DNA from: Cheiracanthium punctorium
Lineage: Eukaryota > Arthropoda > Arachnida > Araneae > Cheiracanthiidae
DNA: 64,000 nucleotides
Direction of reading: 5' to 3'
Assembly: GCA_038373885.1 (NCBI GenBank)
Contig: JAWZYV010013021.1
Coordinates: forward strand, 62,001 to 126,000
Below are positions 45,749 through 56,579 of this stretch, piece by piece (position 1 is the first letter of the stretch; each line of letters begins with the position of its first letter). The notes under the pieces are model-generated. The model was given only the letters and a program-made list of their open reading frames with translations, was not told the origin of the DNA and made no database searches. Made by a program: the position numbers and the translations under genes.

Positions 45749-47389
45749 TTACTTCTACAACAACATTATAGGAAGCATGCTTGAAGGGAAAAAAAAAGTT
45801 TTCCATTATTTAAAAATCAACCAATACCAATATTCATATAAAGTAAGGGTTTTATGAATGATGTACTACAAATATGAAATTATAAACAAAAACAAACGAA
45901 CAGACAAAATCTAAGGGGAATAATAATACATTGTTATGTGACAGCACTTCAATTTGCTGCACTGTAGTTATTTCTCCGTACTCATTGCATCCATAATTGA
46001 ACGATATTATGCATGCTCAGCGAAAAATAAAACTCGCCTGCTTCGCGAGTTACGGCCAACTGAGGGAAAACGGATTGCCGTAGTTTGATGATTTTTCTGC
46101 CGTGGATGATTTTCTGAGCATGCGCACTAAGACCGTGTCGTATCTCTACGAAGTTCAGTATCTCTAGTAGAAACTAGTAGAAAACCGCTGGCTGACGTGG
46201 TGTCCAATCAGGGACCGTTTCGTCCATTCGGAGTTTTTGCATAGCGGTTTCACTCACCGTAACACTAACGTTACACGTCATAGGACAGTACTGCGCATGC
46301 GCCCGTATAAAGTTTACGGTATCTGAACTACTAACAAAAAGAGAGTTTTTGCATAACGTTTTTGCTCCCGAAGCATTTATCAGATTATATTCTTCTTTTC
46401 TTTCAGTATTGCCATCTGGTGGCAAAATAATTAATTTTTATGCGGTTTTTTCTCTTGAAAATTTCTCCCATAATTGCATCGCAACACTTTTAGAAATTAT
46501 TGTATGAAATATTAAGCAACATGAATTTAAAGAATTAATGAAATCCTCAGAAAATAGTTACAAACAAATTAAAGCATAATTTGTTATTTTAAGCAAATGA
46601 AAAATTAAAATACAAATTTCTTATTTGTTTATTTTTGCACGTATTTTTCTTTTTGAATTTTTTGTGTATTTGGACAGTTTAGATAAATAAGGTTGAATAT
46701 TTCACGAAATTAGTTTTTAAAAATAATTAAAATCCCCATAAACTATTTTTTTTCAAATGCAGTACGAATCCAAGTATTTTTTGCTATTGTATATTATAAA
46801 TATTTTTTTTTTTTGTATTTTATAAATACATATTAAAATACTCTGTTTTTCGAATTTTTGTGATATTTTGGTGCAATAGTGGACCCTCAAGATATATTTC
46901 AAAAATTTTGAAATTCTGTATTTTTCTTCTCCACTATAAAACACAACTTTTGGTCGCTATTGGATTTTGAAATTTAAAAAAAAATTTTTTTCACTGCACC
47001 CTAATACAGGTTCAGTTACATGAAGAACTAACAGTCGCAATTGTGTGACTCCATTTTTTTTTTTTTTTTTTTTAAATCCTCTTACTGACTCAACATGATT
47101 AGAAAGTGAGAAGAAAACCGTCCACAACGATCTTTCTGTAATGGAAGATGTTGCCATGATGTAAACTTATTAAATGAAGTATTTGTTAGCTGTTTTTCAA
47201 AGAATGAATTAATGACTTTTTAAAATATTTTTATGTTTACTCTACTTCTAAATACCACCAGTAGATAAAAGATTTTAAAGCATTCCTGAAAGTCTAAAAT
47301 AGTACTCAAAGGCAATTATTTTGGCAACAATCATAGAAAAGTTAATCTACAGTTGGACATTAATTTTTTTTAACGTATTTTAAGAAAAA
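45749..47389. other. Gene-free stretch
   Basis: A weak inverted pair of catgctcagcgaaaa (46012-46026) and ttttctgagcatg (46110-46122) may mark a decayed MITE. Poly-T runs are at 46805 and 47055-47073. No coding sequence recognised. Confidence 0.45.
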
Positions 47390-47590
47390 GGTCCCACCGG
47401 TGGCATAGCATTAGCGCTTTGAACTGGGAGACTGAAGGTGCCTGGTTCGAAACCAGGTCGCGTCCGTCGGCCTAACCGTTCGGAGTTTTCCGAGTTTTTT
47501 TCCGAAACTTCGTGTGAATGCGGGTTAGGATCCCTTAGAAAGTCTAGGCCTAGATCCCTCGAGCCTTTTTTTTTTTACATTTTTGAAAAA
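47390..47590 (+). repeat. tRNA-headed SINE, copy 3
   Basis: Best preserved copy of this type: box A region ggtggcatagcattagcg, box B ggttcgaaacc, then aggtcgcgtccgtcggccta, accgttcggagttttccgag, cgtgtgaatgcgggttagga and ctcgagcc, with a T-rich end. Confidence 0.85.
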
Positions 47591-47622
47591 AGAAATCTGC
47601 CATTTGCAAGATATTTGAGTTA

Positions 47623-47665
<43 letters not shown>

Positions 47666-48399
47666 TTCAGGTGACCCTTTTATAAAATGAATAAACTACA
47701 TCCCATTCAAATATGTCAAATACAATGTTTTATACAAGATTTCAATATTCTGCAAAAAAAGGCAAACAAACTTTTCTCTTTGATAGTATGAAAGTAATGC
47801 ATTCTCAAAAATTTTTTTTGATGTTAAGAATTTAATTTTTTGTACTGGCATGATTTTTACATTTTAACAACAAATGTTTAATCAAGAGTACCCTAAACGA
47901 AAATTGAGCACTTCAATTACTAGAATTTCTCAATAACTAGCTCTAACTACGCATGCAATATTTTATTATATTTTTAAATTATAAAGCATAACGAAAAAAG
48001 TAACTTTTTAATTTTGCTCATTTTATTAAAATAAATAAATAATTGTTTAATCTAAACATTATTTACCGTGATAAAAAAAAGACACCATAAATAAATATAC
48101 ATGTGTATACATTATTTCTTTTTTCAAATTGAAAATCAAATTTTAAGTTTCTACACTCTGTATAAAGCTTATTGTGACGAACACAAATTTATCAAAAATA
48201 AAATAACCATCTCTTTCTTTCAGAATTCGTAAACAGACAAGTAGCAAAAAAGAACTGTTTTTGCAGAAGATCGTAGAGAAAAAAATTTCCCTTTTCTCTC
48301 TCCCCCCACAGTCATAAAAGTGTCAAAACGTCCCCCCAGTAAGAAACCCCTTTTATTTTTACGCCCACTCTGCGGGGGTCCGCTTCGCTCACCAGAGGT
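47591..48399. other. TA microsatellite and gene-free DNA
   Basis: A TA run at 47624-47657 followed by poly-T. The rest is AT-rich with no recognised gene. Confidence 0.6.
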
Positions 48400-48610
48400 C
48401 GCTCGTTTCCCATCTAAGCAGGGATTTTTTGCGAATGCCACCTTAAGGTCCAGATTTCTGGCCTACCGTGAAGCTGTATTTCTAACGGTCGGAAGTTTTG
48501 AGTGATTTTCTCCAGATGTAATGTGAAAGTGTAGAACCTCTGTAAAATGTCTAAACTACATCCTTACGAATATACCAATCATGCAATTTTGCCTTAACAC
48601 AATACATACC
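48400..48610 (+). repeat. SINE, body family copy H
   Basis: Head with aaggtccagatttctggcct, body tttctaacggtcggaagttt, tgtaatgtgaaagtgtagaa, and tail cttaacacaatacatac. More diverged than the other copies. Confidence 0.6.
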
Positions 48611-49035
48611 CATACTAATTAATTATGTAGTTTTTTATTCTTAAATACTTTTTTAAATTATGCAAAAGTATTGAATCCAGGTTTAACCTTGTAAAATGAT
48701 AAGCCTGTGTAGCATTTTAATTTCGTTGAAGGTAAGGTCACAGGGTACAAAGGAAATTCTTAATATCTGTAAGCAAGTGGTATAAACAGGTTAAATCTGG
48801 TTTCAAGAAGGGATGGAGGAAGTGAGAAAGAAGGACATTTGAGAATTTCTTTCGTATGTCATCATCATCATATACAAATGATGCATACAGAATTATATTA
48901 GTGACAGCGAGTTTGGTACTGCAGAGCAATATAAATTCAGAATTAGAGCAATAAAAATTTCTTAGTGTTGTATGTCAAGGCTCGTATATGCAAAGCTCTC
49001 AAGGTATGTCCCTCGTCTAAGCTTTGACTATAATT

Positions 49036-51976
49036 CTACTAGCTGAAGTACCCGTTCTTCGCACGGGAATGAATGGACTTTTTGATATTAAGATTTGTTG
49101 CGATTACTATTTATTGTGATAAAGAGATATAGCAAAATGAACATCGCGTTATATTGTGTTCAATAATCATGCATACCGAATTTCAATGCAATCATTTGTA
49201 CGGTGCAGAAGGCGATGCGGCGTAGCGCAATCTAGTGGTGAGTTTTAGTAAAACGGATACGGCGAAAATATTCTTCGCATTCAGATATCGATGTATACGA
49301 ATTTTCTTGACGATCAGCTGTATAGTCCTGAAGTTCATGTGCTGACGCGACATCCAGTGTTAAGTTATAGGAAAATGGATCGCGCCGAACTCTTACCCGT
49401 GTTCAAATATCTATGTATACCTATTTTCATAGCGATCAATTGCACAGTCAAGAAGTGATACACTGCAGGGCCATCTAGTGGTTAATTAAAGTAATGATTT
49501 GCTACAGCGCCGTCAAGTGGAGAGTTATAGCAAAATGGATAACGCCAAAATATTCTCATTGTTCGAATAGCTGTGTATACTGATTTTCATTGCGACCGTT
49601 TGAATGGTCAAGAATTTGGCCTGCTGCACGTCATCTAGTGGCGAGTTAAAATAATAATGCATTGCAGTGCCATCTAGTGGTGAGTAGCATCAAAAGGAAC
49701 ACAGTTAGAATATATTCTTCGTGCTCAAATGTGCAAGTATAAAAAATTTTATGCCGAACGGTCGAACGGTATAGAAGTTGATGCGTTGCAACGCCATTTA
49801 GCGGCAAGTTACAGCAAAATGGATAGTGAAAAATATTCTCCGTGTTCTAATATCCGCGTGTACCAAATTTCATCGAAATTGGTTGGACGATATTCGCATA
49901 GCAAACGGCTAAACGGAATAGAATTCGACGTTCTGCTGCGCCACCTAGTGGCAAGGTAGAGGAAAATGAATAGCATAAAAACCTTCTCCATGATAAAAGA
50001 CTTAGGTGAACCAAATTTCATGGTGATCAGTGAAACGGTGCTGGAGGTTTTCAACCTCATACACACATACCAACATTCATTTTTATCTATAACCAGTGTT
50101 ATTATATATACCAGTCTAAAATAAAATCCAGTTTCAAATCTAAGCCTCGCCAAAGTGCCAACATACGCCATTTTGCATTTTAGTTTTTTCAGGGAATCAT
50201 TCGAAGCATTGACTTAGCATCAATCAAAATGGGAAATGGTTCGACCGCCAAGCAGTAAAGCAGGCATTTATTTGAAAAGTGGAATCCCTTAATACAGCCG
50301 CATTTTTTAAATGATCAACTATAACGTGTTTTATTTATCGTTACCTCTGTACTGATTCCCCCAAGTTAAATCAATGTACTCAATAGGCGAGAATTCTGAA
50401 GCTAGATCGCTTGAAATGCTCTAATAACTGCATTATTTCTGCACGGATAATTAAAATTTAATGCTGTATTCTAATAAAACCTATATACTTGTTTTCAAAA
50501 ATGCTATTTCCTTAAGCTCTCAGAAAACTGCGCCAAAAAGCCTAAAACTGTGCAAACCGCTAGAACTCACTTTCTCAAAATCGACCCATTAACCATTTTA
50601 TTTTTCGCCAAACTAAAAAAAATTACATATTAGTCTCTGAAATCTCACTCTATACTTATTGTTTTGTGTATAAAACACTTCATTCCTGCTCTCATTTCTT
50701 ATGCGCACACGATATTATAATAAAAAAAATAACCTTACAAATATAAACTAAAGAAAAATCATTATTATTCTTTTATTTTTACTTTAAGAATTTAAAACAT
50801 TTTATTCGGCAAAATCGCCACACATGGCAACCACGATGCTTATTTCACACTTTTTTGACTACATGGGTTACAAGTACGGAAAGCTTTCTGCGTTTAGAAC
50901 ATAAAAAATCTCTTAAATTCCGGGAACGGGTGGACTTTCAAAGTTTTAAAGTGTGGACTATCATTTATTCTATATTATTTTACATATCTCTGCAAAATTT
51001 CAGGCTGACACGTCCATTTTTGTGGATTTGTATACTACCCAAATCCACAAACTGAAGAACAGAATTTCATTTTTATTTATAAGATAACCTACGCTTGTTT
51101 TTAAAAATACCCTCTCATCAAATTGCGCCAAGCGCTAGAATCATAGGAAATCTGTAACACTTTCAGATTTTAAATACGCACTAAAGTGCTATATATTAGA
51201 AGCGTATTATAATCCATGGGTCTTCCCTATTTTCGTTCCTTCTTTCATTAAGTTGGAAAGTATATCATTATTCATGAGTGTTATTAAACAAAACTAAAAT
51301 TGATATTTCTAACATCTTTTTTCTGGATGTAATACATTAGAAATAGATGGAGAAAAGATGATCAGAAAAACGCACAATTCCAACTAAAAACTTATTCTCA
51401 AGTGTAATCATAACCTAAACAGCAGACGATTAAATTACAATAAATAGCGCCAAGCGTTAGAATTCTCCTGAAAATCGCACATCAACCCCTTTTATTTTTC
51501 GCCAAATTAAAAAGTTGCACATTTATTTTCGGAAAATTTCCAAATTCTATTTTTCTTTTGAGTATAAATCATTTCATTCCTGCTCTGATTTCGCATGCAC
51601 ACGATATTTTAATTAAAAAATAGCCTTTCAAATAATCCAAACAAAAAAATCGGTATTCTTTTATTTTTAATTCAAGAGTCTGAATAATTTAATAAACTTG
51701 CCAAAAATGGCAACCTAGATATGCTCAAACCTCGCTCTTTCCACTGCGGGGTTACAATTGCGAAATGGCGGGAACAAAAATGATAATTTTGCGACACGTT
51801 TTTTATCGATATCTCCTAAAATAATTCGAATTTCGAAAAAATCGCTTCGAGGTGTGTCGAGACCCGTCTTGGAGAATTTCCGTACAAAATTCGGTAGGTC
51901 TACGATCACCCGGTTCGGAGCTACGCGAGACACAGACAGACAAACGGACGGTTTGCACATTGCTTTATTTATATAG
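49036..51976 (+). mobile_element. Unclassified repeat-rich element
   Basis: It starts at ctagctgaagtacccgttct plus tcgcacggga and ends with acagacagacaaacggacgg then a T-rich tatatagatt, a start/end pair that I associate with dispersed non-autonomous elements in arthropods. Fragments of the same start occur inverted at 61284-61310 and, more weakly, 60948-60970. The middle holds tandem units (49190-50050) and a diverged direct repeat of about 300 bp (50530-50840 and 51445-51715). No coding sequence seen. Confidence 0.5.
49190..50050 (+). repeat. Tandem ~125-160-bp units with CATCTAGTGG
   Basis: Seven to eight diverged units. Each has a version of gccatctagtggtgag (near 49218, 49347, 49470, 49510, 49628, 49668, 49791, 49938), then agcaaaatgga, and a version of gtataccaattttcat with gcgatc. 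Non-coding. Confidence 0.8.
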
Positions 51977-52081
51977 ATTAAATATCTTTTTTTTAATTGA
52001 AAAATTGTGACATTTAACAAAAAAAAATATTGGAAGTCAAGTTTTACTTGTCATCAAAATTAACTTAAAGGTAATGCTGGC

Positions 52082-52085
<4 letters not shown>

Positions 52086-52119
<34 letters not shown>
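52086..52119. repeat. TA microsatellite
   Basis: A run of 17 TA units, immediately after the splice donor of the exon at 52125. Confidence 0.9.
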
Positions 52120-52120
<1 letters not shown>

Positions 52121-52124
52121 TCAC

Positions 52125-52396
52125 TCGTAATAATGTGTGAGCCTGATTTTCCATTTCAGCCAAACAACAACTTGCGCTTCTTTTTTCATATACTTATACT
52201 TCGTTCTCAATTGTTTCGCTGTTCTTTTGGACACGCCGGGAACAGCATTAATATTGTTTTCTAAATTAGCCCAAGCTTTCTCTTTTTTCGCATTGAAAAT
52301 CACGTTAGTTTTCTTGCACTCAATAATGTCTTTATATTTGTCTACTAAATTAGACAAAGCTTCAATTTCTAAAATTGAGAAATTTTTCGTAGCCAT
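52125..52396 (-). CDS. Myb/SANT-like DNA-binding domain, first exon
   Basis: Starts at an ATG in good context and reads about 90 residues: FSILEIEALSNLVDKYKDII, ECKKTNVIFNAKKEKAWANL, then VSKRTAKQLRTKYKYMKKEA. This is the Myb/SANT-like (Zeste-type, Myb_DNA-bind_5) pattern of FSxxExxxLxxLVxKYKxIIExKKT, AWxxL and QLRxKWKxMKK. It ends in a strong gtgagt donor at 52124-52119, so more exons are expected to the left. It lies in the giant TRPV intron on the same strand. Such domains occur both in host regulators and beside transposons, so origin is open. Without splicing the frame stops one codon later. Confidence 0.6.
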
Positions 52397-52927
52397 AACT
52401 CAAAAAATAACAAACAGACCGACAGAGAAATAAAAAAACAAAATATTAAATGAAAGGACTATGATATAAACAATAAACGGAAAAAGAGTAACTGTCAACG
52501 AATAAAAATCAACAATATAAAGAAAGACAGCTAAAATATGTTAATAAAACAGCAATCAAAAGATGGAATTCCTAACAAATTATGGCGCCGATGAACAAAT
52601 CTGTCCATGAGCAGAGACCATGTGCTTGCTTACAAACAAAAACCATGTGATATATTCCGACCAATCAGAGCGAGTTTTACTTTCCAACCCCTGGAAAGCA
52701 AAGCTCGCCATCCGCTGTGGTGAATACCATCCGAAATTTACTCCCAGATAATCCGAGGGGGAAAACTGGACAACTCCTACTTAAGCTCACGTTGAACTCG
52801 CTCTTGAGAATATGGCTATAACACAAAAATTCAATAAGTAGTAAAAATAAATAAATATTTACTGGACTGAAAGAATTAATTACCAGCATTGATGTATTTA
52901 AAAACAGAGTGAGCGGGGGGAAAAAAA
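52397..52927. other. Region upstream of Myb/SANT exon
   Basis: No other coding sequence recognised. It could contain a promoter for the exon at 52125, but no TATA box with convincing spacing was identified. Confidence 0.35.
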
Positions 52928-53010
52928 AGCCGCTAGCGCAGCACAAGATTCGAACCCGGATCCCCTGAGTAGAAGACCACCGTTCTAACCATTACACCAC
53001 GGCGATCAAT
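52928..53010 (-). repeat. tRNA-like sequence (pseudo-tRNA or SINE head)
   Basis: The minus strand has box A tggtgtaatggttagaacgg and box B gggttcgaatc with tRNA-like spacing. The acceptor and anticodon stems do not pair well, so it is scored as a tRNA-derived relic and not a functional gene. 53011-53558 has no other recognisable feature. Confidence 0.55.
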
Positions 53011-53558
53011 CTGATTCGCGCGTAACTTATATTTAAAGTTTTGGTGAAGTAGTTCGAAAATTAATATTAATTTTTCTCGACTGTTTTTGAGTATTGCGTC
53101 TTAGTATTTTACACGTAGTATATTCACAGGTATACTACCATTGTGCCAAAGATCATTGAAATCCGTTTCCCCGAGGCCGGGCCTCCTCCTTGGTAGTTTT
53201 GTTTCTACCATTAAACAATTCTTTGTGTTTAACGAAGTTTTAGTTTTAATATATTTATGTAAAACTTTGGAGAGCTGATTTAAGCATTAACTGAATATTT
53301 AAAGCATTAACATGTGCAATTTATGCACAGTTTCTATTGATAGACGATGAGAAAATATCTATAATATCTCTTGACGCATGAATAAAAACTCTTTATTTTC
53401 GTTGAGGGAAATCGCATTTTTTAATAGTTCCGTTTTCGAAGATTGGTTACAAGATCGTCCGAATTTTCACATACTTTTTCAGTTTATCTTGTAATACTAA
53501 GAAAAGGTATACTTTAGAATTTGTTAAAAAAATAAAATAAATAAATAGCTACTTTTAC

Positions 53559-53720
53559 CTGTTTCACCCATTCTTTTTCTGACTGTGTAATTACTTCACA
53601 ATATGTATTCCCCATCATAGCAATCAGCATGTTCAAGAGAAGAATAGGGGTAAATACCATAAATATGGCAAACACCAGTTGAGTCAGCTTTTGGTAGTAT
53701 GTTTCTCTAAATTCTTCGTA
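53559..53720 (-). CDS. iav: TRPV channel (Inactive-like), S6 exon
   Basis: A 54-codon internal exon, phase 0 at both ends, with acceptor ttattatgcag and donor gtaaaa. It encodes [14 protein letters not shown], then the sixth membrane helix and gate ([20 protein letters not shown] followed by MMGNTY), then QSEKEWVKQ at the membrane exit. [14 protein letters not shown] with VIxQSEKEW is the Inactive signature; Nanchung differs after S6 as I recall it. The product is a plasma-membrane cation channel subunit. The pore-helix exon should precede it at higher coordinates but was not found up to 64000. The following exon is at 5750-5935. Confidence 0.85.
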
Positions 53721-54349
53721 CTGCATAATAAAGAAAACATTTGATTAATTCAAGTGTTTAGACTAATATGAATTTCAGCAATATCAAAAAACAATTAACA
53801 GATAGAAAACAATGAACATAGTGTGAAACTCTTCCTAAATGAAAACTTATACATTGCCTTCCCAACAAATTGACATTTCTTTTGAATTCTCGATATTTTA
53901 ATTTAAATAATGAAAAGATTTTTGTATAGGATGGACTTATTACTTTTGAGAAAGGTTCTTATTCTAGGCTCTGTTCTATGTATCATGAAGTTCTCTTCTC
54001 ACAAAATCAGCCAGTTGTACTTGCAATAGTAAATATTTATTTTAAATCACATAACTTCTCTAGAAAAGTGAGCGCGTCGTATATAACACTGTGTTTCGAA
54101 TTTTCGGGGCAACCCGCTATTCTGGGGTTTAAAATAGTTTTAAATTCGCATTCTACGAGTTAAATTTAGCATTTTGTTGCATCAAAATCGGTTAACTAGA
54201 ACGCGAGATATAAAGTTTTGGGTTTCCTCCATTGATTAATATAGAGTTTTCTAGAATCTCGAGAAATATTGCTCGTTGGCCTTTGCTAACATCACTTTTG
54301 AACACTTATGTTTGGCGGCAGATTTGGCAATATTTCGACAAAAAGGGGC
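53721..54349. other. Intronic or upstream DNA
   Basis: Upstream of the S6 exon on the minus strand. No pore-loop exon or repeat recognised. Confidence 0.45.
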
Positions 54350-54930
54350 CAGCTTGTCGACATTTCGGACATTTAGTGCGATTTTCTCTATGGGGCTCGT
54401 AAAGTTGGTTTTTCTGCATTAAAATCACATAATAGCCTAATATTACTCTATTACCCTTATATTACGAAATCAAAATCAAGTTTGTTCTACAACATTCCGC
54501 GGATAGTTTTCCCTAAAAGCTTATTGTTGCTTCTGCGTCACCTATAAATACAGGCATGACAGACCCCCAATTCAGTGTTCATCGAGCTTCAGATGAGTTA
54601 GTACGCTGCATTGCTCTGCGACTTGCGCAATAGTTTGTTTCCTTTTAAAGCCTTATTTTTAATGCTGTGTGAAAATTCTTCACTGCTGAGACTTAAGGGA
54701 CTGTTTACGATTTCCCTCGTAAGTTTCCACTGAGTTTTTGCCTGTGGAAGTGGTTTTTTTTGTGAGCAATACAGCACTTGCGAAATCTTCTGTTTTGAGC
54801 GGATTGTTATGAGCAAGTTACCGACTGATTATGCTTATGAATTTTGCACAGCTGATTGTTCGAAAAAGTTCTAGAAGCAATAAAGTTCGTGTTTCATCCT
54901 GTCAAGTGGACTCCACTAGGACTTTAGAAC
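54350..54930 (+). repeat. LTR-like repeat with TATA box and poly-A signal
   Basis: Contains tataaata (54543-54550), a tcagtg initiator-like motif about 25 bp downstream, and aataaag (54879-54885) further on: the order expected in a long terminal repeat. Two further copies lie inverted at 32165-33000. It is probably a solo LTR, but its ends (TG...CA and target duplication) were not resolved. Confidence 0.5.
54543..54577 (+). promoter_or_regulatory. TATA box and initiator in LTR-like repeat
   Basis: tataaata is followed at about 25 bp by ttcagtg, similar to arthropod initiator sequences. The same TATA box is kept in both inverted copies near 32525 and 32858, which suggests a functional constraint in the source element. 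Confidence 0.4.
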
Positions 54931-55820
54931 GAGTGGACTTTAGAGCGACGAACCCAGGAAACAGAGTTTTCTGCAACAATAGTTTTCATATCCAACGATA
55001 CGATATGCTTTCAGTCAATAAATCATAAAATACTTTCTGAAATTTAATTTAGCAAACCAAAATAATTCAAGGCACTTTATGAGGAATGTTAGAATAAAAT
55101 TAATAAACATGATTTTTGGCACATGTGGACGAGTAATTGAACAAATAGTTTAGTTATTTGATAGGATGGAACTTGTTTCCAAAACTTATCACATCTGCAG
55201 TAATATTCTATTAGATGAATAGCAGAGTTTTAGACTGTAGTAGTGTCAGAATAATAGAGACATTAAAAATAGAGTTCTTTTATTAACAACTAAAAACATA
55301 TTACCATAACGTTAGCGTTAACAGCTGCAGTAATCATTCACTATCCGCCACAGAAACAAGATCGCACATCTTTATATATAATGCATCGGAAAAGAATTTT
55401 CATAAATTTGCATAAGACACTGAATACGTGATACAAGTATTTTCCATTTACTTTCACCAGTTAGACAAGTTTCTGATGTCTTGTCAACAGAAAATGAAAA
55501 CATAAAGGTCAGAAACTAGTCTATTACCCGAAAACCCTTTTCGGCCATCCAAATCCAGAGCTCCGGAGAAGGATTAACGTGAGAAATTTGGCCAATCATA
55601 GCTAACAGTATTGCGAATTGATCAACAGATTCTCTCATATTTTATTATGGAAATTTATAGATTATCATGCTCCGATATGAATATAAGTAACCCCCCCCCC
55701 AGCCGAATAAAATGAATGCATTGGATTTTTGTTCAGCTATTTCATAAGACGCTTTTTGACACTGTCCGAGTATGCGCGTTTTCTCTATTCTAGTTCACTC
55801 ATAGTTCGCTGGTCAAATGA
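54931..55820. other. Gene-free stretch
   Basis: No recognised gene. One short minus-strand frame at 55528-55633 is discussed under rejected items. Poly-C run at 55690-55700. Confidence 0.4.
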
Positions 55821-55824
55821 TTAA

Positions 55825-56103
55825 CCCATTTGTGCCCAGATATTTTTGCGACTTTCTTCGATTTTTGCTAATACCAGCAATAATAGATAAATTTCTGATG
55901 TCATCTTCTTGAACAAGTCACGATTTCTTTTAAAATTATTTTTATAAAAATTGAAATGCCAACATCCTACTTGTTCAAGTTAAAATATTTTGTGAGTTTG
56001 AGGTTCAATACTCGTGAATAAAGGATAGGAAAAATAAATAACGTTTTCGACTGATAGTGAAAATGCCGTCCCAAAAAAGGGACACTAGGTAGGCACAAAT
56101 GGG
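55825..56103. mobile_element. piggyBac-type MITE at TTAA
   Basis: The ends are CCCATTTGTGCC and GGCACAAATGGG, exact inverts, flanked by TTAA on both sides (55821-55824 and 56104-56107). CCC...GGG ends with a TTAA duplication define the piggyBac class. The 279-bp element has no transposase. Confidence 0.85.
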
Positions 56104-56143
56104 TTAACGAGAAAAACCTGTCTCTAAGCGTGCATGGCAGTAG

Positions 56144-56536
56144 TGTTGAAAATGCGTTATCATTATTAACATTATTTGGTTTTTCTTGAGATGGCAACGT
56201 TATCCACAAAATATGAATTTAAGTATCTTGTTTTGCCGATGGCAACCAGTTGTAAAATTCTATACTCTGATGTATTTGTGAAGATTTCCGTTGGGAAATA
56301 AGTTTTTAATTAAAAGTGATTTTAAGAATTCTAACGTTTGTATTATTGAATCTGAATCGTTAGATTGTCACTAGTATTTGTTTTAAAATAGAATTATTAC
56401 TGCCGTGGTGGTATTTGAGGACTATACAAATGCCAAACGCGTTTTAGATAAACGACTTGGTGCAGTGATTAATTTTGACGTCCGCTTATTAGAAAGCTGG
56501 GTTGGTATTTTGACTAACTCTTGATACGCTTTAACA
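56144..56536 (+). repeat. Possible 5' LTR of the Pao element
   Basis: Starts tgttgaaaatg and ends ctttaaca, with the ttttttggcgacctagcgac leader beginning right after, as in BEL/Pao elements. No 3' LTR is present to confirm the limits, because the element is truncated. Confidence 0.4.
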
Positions 56537-56579
56537 TTTTTTGGCGACCTAGCGACAGGACATTTGTGAAAAAAGAATA

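Larger units (their letters stand above)
5936..53558 (-). other. iav: Giant phase-0 intron of the TRPV gene
   Basis: This is the stretch between the S6 exon donor (gtaaaa at 53558 downward) and the acceptor of the next exon (ttttcag ending at 5936). It is about 47.6 kb and is filled with transposons, SINEs and tandem repeats. The only host-like coding piece seen inside is the Myb/SANT exon at 52125-52396. The intron is inferred from exon order, strand, phase and homology; no transcript was available. A small cassette exon within it cannot be excluded. Confidence 0.75.

Noticed and set aside
46012..46125. Inverted catgctcag motifs as a MITE
   Set aside because: Arms are only about 13 bp and no target duplication is visible.
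49190..50050. CRISPR-like array of spaced repeats
   Set aside because: Units are long, diverged and have no short conserved repeat with unique spacers; the setting is a eukaryotic genome.
52928..53010. Functional tRNA gene
   Set aside because: Boxes A and B are good, but the acceptor and anticodon stems do not pair.
55528..55633. Minus-strand open stretch with splice-like borders reading VNPSPELWIWMAEKGF
   Set aside because: Composition looks coding, but it matches no part of TRPV and no family that I can name; the acceptor has no pyrimidine tract. Too short to accept alone.
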